34,939 nucleotides of DNA, from positions 1-34,939 of the forward strand of contig CANBFE010000036.1 of the NCBI GenBank assembly GCA_947367855.1, given 5' to 3'. Made by a program: the position numbers and the translations under genes. A model generated the notes under the pieces. That model was given only the letters and a program-made list of their open reading frames with translations. It was not told the origin of the DNA and did not search any database. This DNA is from an uncultured Lachnospiraceae bacterium (lineage in GTDB: Bacteria; Bacillota; Clostridia; Lachnospirales; Lachnospiraceae). Shown here piece after piece: positions 1 to 8,255 of the stretch. Numbering within the stretch: position 1 is the first letter of the stretch; the number at the start of each line of letters is the position of its first letter.

Positions 1-120
1 CAGGATATGGTAGATACATTGAAGGATTTTGGCCATAAGGATGCAGAAATTAAAACTGCAATTATAAAACGATACAATTTGTCTTTAGAAGAAGCGGAGG
101 ATTATATCCAAAACAAATAA
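1..120 (+). CDS. C-terminal end of a probable PD-(D/E)XK/Rpn-type protein (5' truncated by window)
   Basis: Reading frame 1 is open from the window edge to a TAA at 118-120 and gives 39 residues ending in a charged helical tail (LSLEEAEDYIQNK). The layout, a short helix, a turn with an acidic run (GHKDAEIKTAII), then LSLEEAEDY, resembles the tail of the remnant at 1990-2172 (GLSEEDILEKL, then a VSWQKAQEYF-like end). That tail is typical of Rpn/PD-(D/E)XK putative transposases of Lachnospiraceae. The catalytic part lies outside the window, so the family call is inference from a short tail. A hairpin terminator follows 16 bases after the stop. Confidence 0.45.
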   Translation, partial: QDMVDTLKDFGHKDAEIKTAIIKRYNLSLEEAEDYIQNK

Positions 121-136
121 TTTTTAAAAAGATAGC

Positions 137-181
137 CCTGAAATCTTAAGTAATGTATCTTGAGATTTCAGGAGTATTTTA
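137..181 (+). terminator. Rho-independent terminator after the first gene
   Basis: The arms CCTGAAATCT (137-146) and AGATTTCAGG (163-172) are perfectly complementary. The stem can extend inward through TAAG/CTTG, and the hairpin is followed by a T-rich stretch (agtatttt). It closes the upstream gene before the next gene starts at 221. Confidence 0.75.
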
Positions 182-220
182 ATTTGCATTAAGACATGGG
201 AGCGTTAAGGGGGAAGGGCT

Positions 221-1548
221 ATGAAGTGTTTTTGGGCATATTCGAATCATCCGCATAATGTTAAGAATGATGTGATAGATGCTATAAATCAAATCAATAA
301 TAGTGGGCTTATTTCGATTAAACCATGGGAAACAATGGATATTGAGGGGAATTTTATTATTGATGAAATATTAAAAGAAATTAACGCTTGCGATGTCTTT
401 GTATGTGAACTATCTAATTTGAATAATAATGTTTTGTATGAACTAGGATATGCTATTGCAAAGAAGAAAAAAATAAGAATTTTTATTAATCAAAACCTAA
501 AAAGCGTGAAAGAAGAGTTTAAAAGTTTCAGCTTGCTAACGTCGATTGGATATGTAGATTATGTTAATAGTAGTCAAATGCTTAATTCCTTGTATAAATT
601 AGGAAATGATAATGAAATGGACATTTTAAGCAGTATAATATCGGGGATATCTGTAAGTAACTACAGTAACTTGTTATATATGAAGAGCTTTCAAGATACA
701 AGTTCGTCAATATCGCTCACAAGGGCAATAGATGAGTTGAAACTTAAGTTAGTAGTAGACGATCCCAAAGAAGTTTCTGCACAAACTTTGGATTGGTATG
801 TTACAAATTTGATTGCTTGTAATGGATATGTGGCCCATTTACAATCCACAAAATATAATGATGTCAAAGTTCATAATGCAAAAGTGTCATTGATATCAGG
901 AATTGCATTAGGGTTGAATATTCCTATGCTTATGTTAGTATAGGAGCCATTTGAAGCGCCGACATATCTTATCTATACAGAGCTTTTGAAGAGTATATAC
1001 AGTGATATTAAACAATATCCGTCACATTGGGAATTTGATAATGCGGAGAAGGACGTAATTGAATTTGTTGAAAATAAAAAACTATCCCCGATTTTTCTGT
1101 TCGACTTGAAAGCATAATGGAAAACCTTTCAGGTGTAAAAAGTAATCAAAATGGCAGTAAGAAAGAATATCAATTGAAAGTTAGTGAACTTTTGCACAAT
1201 AATATCATTAATAAATTAAGGAGTATAATTGGTAGCTGCTGTTCAAAAAAAGAAAAAATAGTCATTCGTATAGATAATTTGGATAAAGCATGGCAAGCGG
1301 GTGCCAATCTGAAAATGTTGAGTAATTTCCTTTTTGGTCTTTTGGGTGTTGGGAATTCGATTATAAGAGATTTTGCAAAAGAAAGCAATTGGAAAAAGCC
1401 TGTAACAGTCTTGAGTATAAAATGGCGCTCAGAGCCGGGTAATGGCAGGATTGTCTTGTTATTACGAATTTCAGGGCCTTTGGGGAGGTGTCTGGTGAGG
1501 CGCTCCATTCAAGGCGTTGTCGGCCTTGAAAGAATCAAAATGATATAG
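221..1548 (+). pseudogene. Broken NDT/TIR-like domain protein with NTPase-like remnant
   Basis: The gene starts at an ATG behind GGGGGAAGG. Residues 1-95 look like the nucleoside 2-deoxyribosyltransferase/TIR-like fold: CDVFVCELSNLNNNVLYELGYAIA is the family's nucleotide-binding signature, cut here by one residue block for brevity (CELSNLNN, then YELGYAIA). The next part (HNAKVSLISGIALGLNIP) resembles the second domain of STAND-type or Sll1717-type ATPases. The frame is cut by TAG at 941-943, yet the same frame stays open and homologous-looking to 1117 (EPFEAPTYLIY onward). A run of A at about 1075-1082 then needs a frame change to continue into IDNLDKAW, a Walker-B-like motif of that ATPase group (residues about 52-59 of the 1117-1548 segment). 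No P-loop is visible, so a larger deletion is also likely. The far 3' part (after about 1420) does not resemble the family. Probably a dead defence-type gene. Confidence 0.6.
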
Positions 1549-2172
1549 TACAGCTTTAAGAGACAGTGTCAGAGTCAGGAAGAAGTCTTCCGCGCTGGGA
1601 GTGGAATTCGTGATTTTTGGCATGGAAAATCAGGGTTATATTCATTATGCCATGCCAATGAGGGTTATGGGATATGATTATGGGGCCTATAAAAAACAAT
1701 ATGACAGCAATGCGAAAAAGTATAAAGCGGCAGAGGGATTGAGCGAGGATGAATATCTATCCAAAATGCGGGAGACAGATAAACTGATACCTGTTATCAC
1801 AGTGGTTGTCTACTATGGCGAAAAACCCTGGAATGGAGCCGCTTCGCTGCATGAAATGCTGAACATTCCAGAAGAAGTAGTACAATATGTGAACGATTAC
1901 AAGATGATTCTGGTAGAGGCCGGGCAGAATGAATGTAAATTTCATAATGTGGATAATGAGAATTCTTCTGGATAACAGTAAGCCTGTAAAATGAGGGAAG
2001 GATCAAGGGGATTATTGAAATGGGGCTTGAATGTGGATTGTCTGAAGAAGATATTTTGGAGAAACTGCAGCAGAAGTTGAATGTGTCCTGGCAGAAGGCG
2101 CAGGAGTATTTTCAGGAGTATCAGCGTGAAAAAGTGCCGAAACTGCTATACAAATCTTCCCGTTTGTGTTAA
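1544..2172 (+). pseudogene. Internally deleted Rpn-type PD-(D/E)XK nuclease/putative transposase remnant
   Basis: The frame open from 1544 to 1975 contains GMENQGYIHYAMPMRVMGYD and LIPVITVVVYYGEKPWNG. These match the core of Rpn-family recombination-promoting nucleases: the first carries the E-x-Q of the PD-(D/E)XK site, the second the conserved strand before the SLHEML segment. A GTG at 1601 could start a 124-residue product, but homologous-looking sequence continues upstream of it. After NENSSG and a stop, the C-terminal segment (GLSEEDILEKL to a TAA at 2170-2172) resumes in another frame from 1990. The roughly 100 residues normally between the two parts are missing, as is the N-terminus. 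It is a remnant with no intact product. Confidence 0.7.
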
Positions 2173-2220
2173 ACTGAAATTTAATGGAATCAGAGAAACG
2201 GGAAAACGAGGAGCATGAAT

Positions 2221-3255
2221 ATGGATGAAATAAATGATTACAGCGGGATGCAGGAGGACAGGAGAGAGCAGACAGGGGCTGCCAGGAAGCATTTTTCCAG
2301 GCTGGGCGGGATGTTTATTATCGGTACCATTGTGATTTATGCGGTACAGCTGATTCCCATAACCCTGGTGAAACTTTTCAAACCGGAATGGATGGCCGAT
2401 GGAAATATTGCCCTGATGGTGTCCATACTGCCCATGTATCTGATTGGAATGCCGGTGCTGATCCTGTTGGTGAAGACGATACCCGCGGAGACGGTGGAGA
2501 GACATCCAATGAAAGCCGGGCATTTTATACTGTCAGCGATTATGTGTTTTGCCATCGTATATATCTCCAATATAGTGGGAAATATTTTTACGGTGATTAT
2601 CGGCATTCTGAAGGGCGGAGCGGTGCAGAACCAGGTCATGGCAGTGACGGAGAGCGTCAGCATGTGGACGATCGTTCTTTACATGGTAATCTGCGCTCCC
2701 ATAATGGAGGAGTATATCTTTCGGAAACTGATTGTGGACAGGACTGTCCGTTACGGTCAGGGAGTGGCAGTGGTGGTGTCAGGCCTTATGTTCGGGCTGT
2801 TTCATGGGAATCTGAACCAGTTTGTGTACGCTTTTGTGTTGGGAGTGTTTCTGGCATTTCTGTATGTCAAGACGGGAAATATAAAGATTACCATTGCGCT
2901 TCACATGCTGATCAATTTTGTGGGTGGCGTGATCAGCTCCGGGCTGATGAGAATAATTGACCTGGAAGAATTGCAGCGGTATGCTCTCATGGGTACGAAA
3001 GACATGATGGTGTTTATCCAGAGTAATATGGCAGGTTTGGCAGCCTACATGCTTTTTCTGTTCTTTGTTGTCGGAATGATGTTGGGAGGCGGAATTCTGC
3101 TTATCGTATGTCTGGCAAAGAAGAAATTTATCTTTGAAAAAGGCAGAGTGGTGATTCCCGTTGGACAGCGCTTCCGCACGGTGATTGTGAATGTGGGAAT
3201 GATGATTTACGTAATCTTCTGGATCGTCATGATCATACTTCAGCTGTTTATGTAG
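2221..3255 (+). CDS. CPBP family intramembrane metalloprotease (CAAX/ABI type)
   Basis: This 344-residue, multi-pass membrane protein carries the three CPBP motifs: EEYIFR (Glu163-Glu164 and Arg168), FGLFH with His195, and HMLINF with His228 and Asn232. These residues form the metal site of Rce1-like intramembrane proteases. Bacterial members are linked to bacteriocin immunity or processing of membrane peptides; the substrate cannot be read from sequence. I chose the ATG at 2221 because AGGAG at 2209-2213 lies 7 bases upstream. The ATG at 2215 would be only 1 base from it. The hydrophilic N-terminus (about 30 residues) precedes the first membrane helix. A final helix ends the protein at the C-terminus. 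It is followed after 20 bases by the thioesterase gene. Confidence 0.85.
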   Translation: MDEINDYSGMQEDRREQTGAARKHFSRLGGMFIIGTIVIYAVQLIPITLVKLFKPEWMADGNIALMVSILPMYLIGMPVLILLVKTIPAETVERHPMKAGHFILSAIMCFAIVYISNIVGNIFTVIIGILKGGAVQNQVMAVTESVSMWTIVLYMVICAPIMEEYIFRKLIVDRTVRYGQGVAVVVSGLMFGLFHGNLNQFVYAFVLGVFLAFLYVKTGNIKITIALHMLINFVGGVISSGLMRIIDLEELQRYALMGTKDMMVFIQSNMAGLAAYMLFLFFVVGMMLGGGILLIVCLAKKKFIFEKGRVVIPVGQRFRTVIVNVGMMIYVIFWIVMIILQLFM

Positions 3256-3275
3256 GAACGGAGGACGGGTTTTGC

Positions 3276-3989
3276 ATGTATACTTTTGATAGCAGAATCA
3301 GATACAGCGAAATAGACAGTGAGGGGAAGCTCACCATGGCTTCCCTCATTAATTATTTTCAGGATTGTTCCACCTTTCAGTCGGAGGATCTTGGCCTGGG
3401 GATCGCGTATATGAAGCGGGAGCATCTAGTCTGGGTGCTTTCTTCCTGGCAGATCGTGGTGGATCGTTATCCGGGTATCTGCGAAAAGGTCAGGGTGGGA
3501 ACCCTACCCTATGAAATGAAGGGTTTTCTGGGATACCGCAATTTTGTCATGATGGATGGGGAGGGAAAGTACATTGCCAGAGCGAATTCCCTCTGGAGTC
3601 TGCTTGATACGGATACAGGGCGTCCCAGAGCTGTTGTGGAGGACATGCTCAGGGGATATCCGCTTGAAGAAAAGCTGGAAATGGACTATGCTCCCAGGAG
3701 GATTGCCGTTCCGTCCGGCGGAGAGGCCAGGGAGCCTCTGGTGGTAAAAAAGCATCATCTGGACACAAACCGCCATGTGAATAATCAGCAGTTTATCGGC
3801 ATGGCCATGGAATATCTGCCGGAAGTCTTTACTGTTGGGCAGGTCCGGGCGGAATATAAAAAACAGGCGTTTCTTGACGATGTACTGACGCCTGTGGTAT
3901 CGGAAGAAGATGACAAGATTGTAGTAGTACTGGAGGACGAGGCGGGAAAGCCTTATACCATTGTGGAATTTACGGGCAGAAGAGCCTGA
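3276..3989 (+). CDS. Acyl-ACP thioesterase
   Basis: The 237-residue product has the double-hotdog layout of bacterial FatA/FatB-like thioesterases (PF01643), which release fatty acids from acyl carrier protein in the cytoplasm. The N-terminal hotdog begins with RIRYSEIDSEGKLTMASL. The second hotdog contains LDTNRHVNNQQF, in which Asp163, Asn165 and His167 correspond to the family's catalytic Asp-Asn-His set. The start ATG has GGAGG about 11 bases upstream, a rather long spacing. No signal peptide or membrane segment is present. It lies in the same direction as the protease before it and CvfB after it, possibly as one transcript. Length is normal for the bacterial family. Confidence 0.9.
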   Translation: MYTFDSRIRYSEIDSEGKLTMASLINYFQDCSTFQSEDLGLGIAYMKREHLVWVLSSWQIVVDRYPGICEKVRVGTLPYEMKGFLGYRNFVMMDGEGKYIARANSLWSLLDTDTGRPRAVVEDMLRGYPLEEKLEMDYAPRRIAVPSGGEAREPLVVKKHHLDTNRHVNNQQFIGMAMEYLPEVFTVGQVRAEYKKQAFLDDVLTPVVSEEDDKIVVVLEDEAGKPYTIVEFTGRRA

Positions 3990-4059
3990 GCTGTGTCCCG
4001 GAGGGGAACAGGACTGATGCGGTGTATACAAACAGACAGATTTGAAATGGAGAATGGTT

Positions 4060-4899
4060 ATGATTCATTTGGGTGAAAAGCAGGATTTGGTGGTTGTGAA
4101 GGAAGTGGAGTTTGGCGTATATCTGGCAGCTTCAGAGGGGGAGGCGGAAGAACGCGTGCTTCTTCCAAAGAAACAGGTTCCGGAGGGGACAAAGACCGGG
4201 GATACCATTAATGTGTTTATTTACCGGGATTCCAGGGACCGCCTGATTGCCACGGTCAGGGAACCCGGACTGCAGCTTGGCCAGGTGGCGGAGCTTGTGG
4301 TGGCGCAGGTGGGCAAAATCGGCGCTTTTCTGGACTGGGGACTGGAGAAGGACCTGCTGCTTCCCTTCAGACAGCAGCGGGGCAAAGTGGCGCAGGGGGA
4401 CAGGGTTCTGGTATCCCTGTACATAGACAAGAGCGACAGACTGTGCGCCACAATGAATGTATATGATAATCTGAGGACGGACAGCCCCTATGGCAAAGAT
4501 GACAGGGTCACGGGAAGGGTCTATGAAATGAGCGATAATTTTGGGGCTTTTGTGGCTGTGGACAATCTGTATTCTGCGCTGATCCCCAGGAAGGAGCTTT
4601 ACGGGGAGGTGGAACTGGGAAAGGATGTGGCTGCCCGGGTAGTGCAGGTGCGGGAGGACGGCAAACTGACTCTGAGTGTCAGGGACAAGGCATATCTGCA
4701 GATGGATAAGGATGCGGAGCGGATTCTGGAGCTCATGGACAGCCAGGACGGGGTGCTGCCGTTCAATGACAAGGCCTCACCTGAGCTTATCAAGCAGGAG
4801 ACTGGCATGAGCAAAAACGAGTTTAAACGCGCAGTGGGGAGACTGCTGAAGGAAAGAAAAATCCAGATCAGGGAAAATTCCATTTGGAAAACGGAATAA
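4060..4899 (+). CDS. cvfB: CvfB-type S1 RNA-binding protein
   Basis: The 279-residue protein has the CvfB architecture: consecutive S1-like OB folds in the first two thirds (for example LGQVAELVVAQVGKIGAFLDW and DRVTGRVYEMSDNFGAFVAV) and a winged-helix domain at the C-terminus (LPFNDKASPELIKQETGMSK). CvfB proteins bind RNA and affect virulence gene expression in Staphylococcus; the role in this organism is not known. I chose ATG 4060 because GGAG at 4049-4052 sits 7 bases upstream and the protein then begins MIHLGEKQ, like its relatives. Upstream TTG 4042 and ATG 4054 are in frame but poorly spaced. Confidence 0.88.
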   Translation: MIHLGEKQDLVVVKEVEFGVYLAASEGEAEERVLLPKKQVPEGTKTGDTINVFIYRDSRDRLIATVREPGLQLGQVAELVVAQVGKIGAFLDWGLEKDLLLPFRQQRGKVAQGDRVLVSLYIDKSDRLCATMNVYDNLRTDSPYGKDDRVTGRVYEMSDNFGAFVAVDNLYSALIPRKELYGEVELGKDVAARVVQVREDGKLTLSVRDKAYLQMDKDAERILELMDSQDGVLPFNDKASPELIKQETGMSKNEFKRAVGRLLKERKIQIRENSIWKTE

Positions 4900-4934
4900 T
4901 TTCAGAAATTATTAAGAAAACGGAAAATCGGGGG

Positions 4935-4962
4935 TAAGCACTGGTAAAGTTTTTTCCGATAT
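4935..4962 (+). promoter_or_regulatory. Candidate sigma-D (sigma-28) promoter of the YjfB-like gene
   Basis: TAAG at 4935-4938 is separated by 16 bases from TCCGATAT at 4955-4962. This is close to the sigma-D consensus TAAA-N15-GCCGATAT: one mismatch in each element. It lies 70 bases upstream of a predicted motility protein, which makes it more believable. A sigma-A -10-like TATGAT overlaps at 4960-4965 without a good -35 element. Confidence 0.5.
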
Positions 4963-5031
4963 GATAAAATAGAAACGCAGGCGTTCTGTACCGATAGGAC
5001 GCTCAGGACAGAGAGCAGGAGAGATAAGGGT

Positions 5032-5220
5032 ATGGATATTGCAGGAGTATCAATGGCATTGGCGCAGATATCCCAGCTGTCCCAGGTGGGAACAGCCGTT
5101 TTGAGCAAGGCGATGGACGCCAATGAGGCATTGGGGGAGGGCATCGTAGAGATGATGGATTCCGCCATGGAGCTGAGTGTAAATCCCAATGTAGGTGCGA
5201 ATATTGACTTACGCATTTAA
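5032..5220 (+). CDS. YjfB-like putative motility protein
   Basis: This 62-residue protein starts MDIAGVSMAL and has a helical, Met/Ala-rich central part (VLSKAMDANEALGEGIVEMMDS) and a short C-terminus with NPNVGANIDLRI. That pattern fits the YjfB family (PF14070), small proteins associated with flagellar regulons in Firmicutes. Its molecular role is unknown. AGGAGA lies about 9 bases upstream of the ATG. The gene appears to be monocistronic: a candidate sigma-D promoter lies before it and a strong terminator after it. No other flagellar gene is visible in the window. Confidence 0.75.
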   Translation: MDIAGVSMALAQISQLSQVGTAVLSKAMDANEALGEGIVEMMDSAMELSVNPNVGANIDLRI

Positions 5221-5251
5221 AAAGGAGTGCTTTCAGCTTGAGTAATTGTCT

Positions 5252-5290
5252 AAAAGACTGCCTGGGGGCTACACTCAGGTAGTCTTTTTG
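5252..5290 (+). terminator. Rho-independent terminator after the YjfB-like gene
   Basis: The left arm AAAGACTGCCTG (5253-5264) pairs with CAGGTAGTCTTT (5276-5287), with one G-T wobble. The loop is about 11 bases, and the right arm runs straight into T residues. Confidence 0.85.
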
Positions 5291-5402
5291 TGAAAAATCA
5301 TAAAATCCTATTGCATTTTTTGCTTATTTTTTGTACATTTGTAAGAGAAGGTATGAAACTCGGTACTATAGCTTTCCATAATAGCAAAAGGAGTGGGGAT
5401 TT

Positions 5403-6488
5403 ATGATATCTAATCAGATTTTACAGAACACCATTGATGGGTTAAAAAACATCGCCCGTGTGGAATTTTGTGTTATGGATGTGGATGGTAAGGAAGTTGC
5501 TTCCACCACGGACATGAACAGCATCGGCAGGACGGTTGCAGAGTTCGCTTCCTCGCCTGCAGATTCCCAGGAAATACAGGGGTACCAGTTTTTCAAAGTA
5601 TTTGATGACCAGCAGTTGGAGTATGTGCTGGTGGCCGGGGCCGCAGGGGAGGATGTGTATACCATCGGCAAGATGGCAGCCTTTCAGATTCAGAATCTTC
5701 TTGTGGCTTATAAAGAGCGTCTGGATAAGGATAACTTTATCAAGAATCTTCTTTTGGACAATCTGCTCCTTGTGGATATTTACAGCCGTTCCAAGAGGCT
5801 GCATATCCAGACGGATATGCCCAGGGCGGTTTTGGTTGTGGAATCCATGGGAGGGCGTGACACCAATGTGCTGGAGCTTGTGAGAACCTATTTTAACGGC
5901 AGTAGCAGGGATTTTGTCACAGAAGTGGACGAAAACAATGTGATTGTGGTCAAGGAACTGTCGGACGGGGATGCCATGAAGGAGATGGAAAAGGCGTCCG
6001 GACTGCTGTGGAACTATCTGAAGAAGGAAGGAATCAGGGATATCCGTATCGCATACGGGACTGTGGTTCAGGAGATCAAGGAGGTCAGCCGTTCCTATAA
6101 GGAGGCCAAGATGGCTCTGGATGTGGGCAAAATCTTCTTTCAGGACAGGGAGATCATCGCCTACAGTGAACTGGGAATCGGAAGACTGATCTATCAGCTG
6201 CCCATCCCCCTGTGCAAGATGTTTATCAGGGAGATTTTCGGCGGAAGAAGTCCGGACGAATTTGACGAGGAGACACTGGGCACCATTTATAAATTTTTTG
6301 AGAACAGTCTGAATGTCTCGGAAACCTCCAGACAGCTGTTCATTCACAGAAATACGCTGGTGTACCGTCTGGATAAACTGCAGAAGAGCACGGGATTGGA
6401 TTTGCGTGTTTTTGAAGATGCAATTACGTTTAAAATTGCATTGATGGTAGTGAAATATATGAAGTATATGGAGAATGTGGATTATTAG
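5403..6488 (+). CDS. CdaR/PucR-type transcriptional regulator
   Basis: The 361-residue product has the CdaR/PucR layout. The N-terminal part looks like the putative sugar-diacid recognition domain (VEFCVMDVDGKEVASTT, then IGKMAAFQIQNLL). A GGDEF-like middle domain of CdaR type follows, then a C-terminal helix-turn-helix of the HTH_30 class: NVSETSRQLFIHRNTLVYRL followed by LDKLQKSTGLDL. Such proteins activate genes for organic-acid or sugar-diacid use. The inducer here is not known. An AAAGGAG lies upstream of the ATG. The gene is followed after 58 bases by ftsE. The spacer holds a stem (GCAGAA/TTCTGC) but no T-run, so the regulator may share a transcript with the division genes. Confidence 0.82.
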   Translation: MISNQILQNTIDGLKNIARVEFCVMDVDGKEVASTTDMNSIGRTVAEFASSPADSQEIQGYQFFKVFDDQQLEYVLVAGAAGEDVYTIGKMAAFQIQNLLVAYKERLDKDNFIKNLLLDNLLLVDIYSRSKRLHIQTDMPRAVLVVESMGGRDTNVLELVRTYFNGSSRDFVTEVDENNVIVVKELSDGDAMKEMEKASGLLWNYLKKEGIRDIRIAYGTVVQEIKEVSRSYKEAKMALDVGKIFFQDREIIAYSELGIGRLIYQLPIPLCKMFIREIFGGRSPDEFDEETLGTIYKFFENSLNVSETSRQLFIHRNTLVYRLDKLQKSTGLDLRVFEDAITFKIALMVVKYMKYMENVDY

Positions 6489-6546
6489 CAGAAACTGCCG
6501 CCCGGTTCCGTGAGCGGGGGCTTCTGCCCTGGGATGGAGGAAAACA

Positions 6547-7290
6547 ATGACCAAACGGGAGCTGTCATGGAGGAAACGGGAACAGTTTATCGAGGATAAC
6601 GGCATTATCTATCTGGATAATGTAAGCAAGGTCTACTCCAAAGGAAACCCGGCTCTCAATGGGATTACTTTAGGGATAGGAAAAGGAGAATTTGTATTTA
6701 TTGTGGGAGACAGCGGTTCGGGCAAGTCCACACTGATCAGACTGCTGCTCAGGGAGCTTACGGCCTCCAGCGGAAAAGTATATGTGATGGGAAGCGATCT
6801 AGCGGCGCTGAAGCACAGGCAGATTCCGAAATTCCGCCGTAATCTTGGCGTGGTGTTTCAGGATTTCCGCCTTCTGAGCGACAGAAATGTATATGAGAAT
6901 GTTGCTTTTGCACAGAGGATTGTGGAGACTCCGGCCAATCTGATCAGGAGAAATGTGCCAACCATTCTGGCCACCGTCGGACTGGCCGGGAAGTATAAGG
7001 CCAGGACGGACCAGCTGTCGGGAGGAGAGCAGCAGCGCGTGGCCCTGGCCAGGGCCCTGGTAAACAAGCCTTCCATTCTGTTGGCGGATGAGCCGACGGG
7101 AAACCTGGATCCCAAGAATTCATGGGAAATTATGATGCTGTTGGAGGAAATCAACCAAAACGGCACCACGGTTCTTGTGGTGACTCATAACAGGGAGATT
7201 GTCAACGCAATGCACAAGCGGGTGGTAACCATGAAGCGGGGCGTGATCATCAGCGACGAAGAGGGAGGCGAGTATATCGATGAAGATTAG
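6547..7290 (+). CDS. ftsE: Cell division ABC ATPase FtsE
   Basis: FtsE is the cytoplasmic ATPase of the FtsEX complex, which couples division to peptidoglycan hydrolase activity. The 247-residue sequence has Walker A GDSGSGKST (Lys60), the Q-loop Gln105, signature LSGGEQQ (157-163), Walker B ILLADE (Asp181, Glu182) and switch His214. It carries about 20 extra residues at the N-terminus (MTKRELSWRKREQFIEDNG) compared with most FtsE proteins. The ATG at 6547 is supported by GGAGG 9 bases upstream. The last 11 bases overlap ftsX, indicating translational coupling. The high similarity to MacB/LolD-type ATPases is resolved by the ftsX neighbour. Confidence 0.95.
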   Translation: MTKRELSWRKREQFIEDNGIIYLDNVSKVYSKGNPALNGITLGIGKGEFVFIVGDSGSGKSTLIRLLLRELTASSGKVYVMGSDLAALKHRQIPKFRRNLGVVFQDFRLLSDRNVYENVAFAQRIVETPANLIRRNVPTILATVGLAGKYKARTDQLSGGEQQRVALARALVNKPSILLADEPTGNLDPKNSWEIMMLLEEINQNGTTVLVVTHNREIVNAMHKRVVTMKRGVIISDEEGGEYIDED

Positions 7291-8230
7291 TACACTGTTT
7301 TATACGATCCGGCAGGGTTTCGTCAATATATTCCGCAACAAATGGTATTCCCTTGCTTCCGTGGCCACCATATCCGCCTGTCTGTTCCTGTTCGGCCTGC
7401 TGTATGCGGTTGTGAGGAATTTTCAGAGTATTGTGCTGAAGGCCGAGGAGGGGGTGTCCGTAACCGTATTTTTCCATCATGAAAAGGATCTCTGTAACGG
7501 CAATCATGGGGAAGGCGCTGTCTTTCCCACAGATGAACGGATTGCGGAGATCGGACAGCTGATTGTAAACCGCTCGGAGGTGTCCGGGGTGGAATTTACT
7601 TCCGACGACGAGGCCTGGGAAATTTTTACCAAAGAGCAGTTCGGGGAGAATTATGAGGCCTATTCCCTGGGATATATGGAGAATCCCCTGGAGGGTGACC
7701 ACAGCTATGAAGTCTTTCTAAGCGATGTCTCCATGCAGGGGGCATTGGTTACCTGGCTGGAGTCCATGCCGGAGGTGCGCAAGGTAAACCATTCCGCGCT
7801 GACTGCAGATACGCTGAGCGGGGCGAACCTGCTCATCGCCTACGTGTCCATGGGCATCATTGTCATACTGCTGGCGGTGAGTATCTTTCTGATCAGCAAT
7901 ACCGTGGCCGTGGGCATATCCGTCAGGTCTGAAGAAATCAATATCATGAAATATATTGGCGCCACGGACTTTTTTGTCAGGCTGCCCTTTGTACTGGAGG
8001 GAATGCTTATCGGTCTGGCAGGGGCTGCTGTGCCGTTGGGGCTGCTTTACAATATCTATAACTATGCGTTAACCTATATTGCGGACAGATTTTCCATCCT
8101 GAGCAGTTTTCTGGATTTTCTGCCGGTGGATGAGGTGTTCGGCGTATTGATGCCGCTGTCTATCGGAGTAGGGGTGGGAATCGGCTTTCTGGGAAGCATC
8201 AGCACTGTCAGAAAGCATCTGCATGTATAA
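7280..8230 (+). CDS. ftsX: Cell division membrane protein FtsX
   Basis: This 316-residue protein has FtsX topology: a cytoplasmic N-terminus (IRQGFVNIFRNKWYS), a first membrane helix at about 25-45, a large outer loop to about 180, and three further helices near residues 183-210, 234-262 and 290-310. The outer loop of FtsX binds the extracellular hydrolase partner, which fits the coiled-coil M23 protein encoded next. The loop contains a 20-residue stretch around HHEKDLCNGNHGEGAVF with Cys/His. FtsX and FtsE genes overlap by 11 bases. The downstream gene starts 25 bases after the stop. Confidence 0.93.
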   Translation: MKISTLFYTIRQGFVNIFRNKWYSLASVATISACLFLFGLLYAVVRNFQSIVLKAEEGVSVTVFFHHEKDLCNGNHGEGAVFPTDERIAEIGQLIVNRSEVSGVEFTSDDEAWEIFTKEQFGENYEAYSLGYMENPLEGDHSYEVFLSDVSMQGALVTWLESMPEVRKVNHSALTADTLSGANLLIAYVSMGIIVILLAVSIFLISNTVAVGISVRSEEINIMKYIGATDFFVRLPFVLEGMLIGLAGAAVPLGLLYNIYNYALTYIADRFSILSSFLDFLPVDEVFGVLMPLSIGVGVGIGFLGSISTVRKHLHV

Positions 8231-8255
8231 CTTGGAAGCATAAAGTCAGGAGTTT

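Noticed and set aside
941..943. TAG as a recoded or read-through codon
   Set aside because: The frame continues homologous-looking, but a further frame change at about 1075-1082 and missing P-loop point to decay.
6488..6527. Hairpin between the CdaR-type gene and ftsE as a terminator
   Set aside because: GCAGAA/TTCTGC arms are present but no T-run follows.
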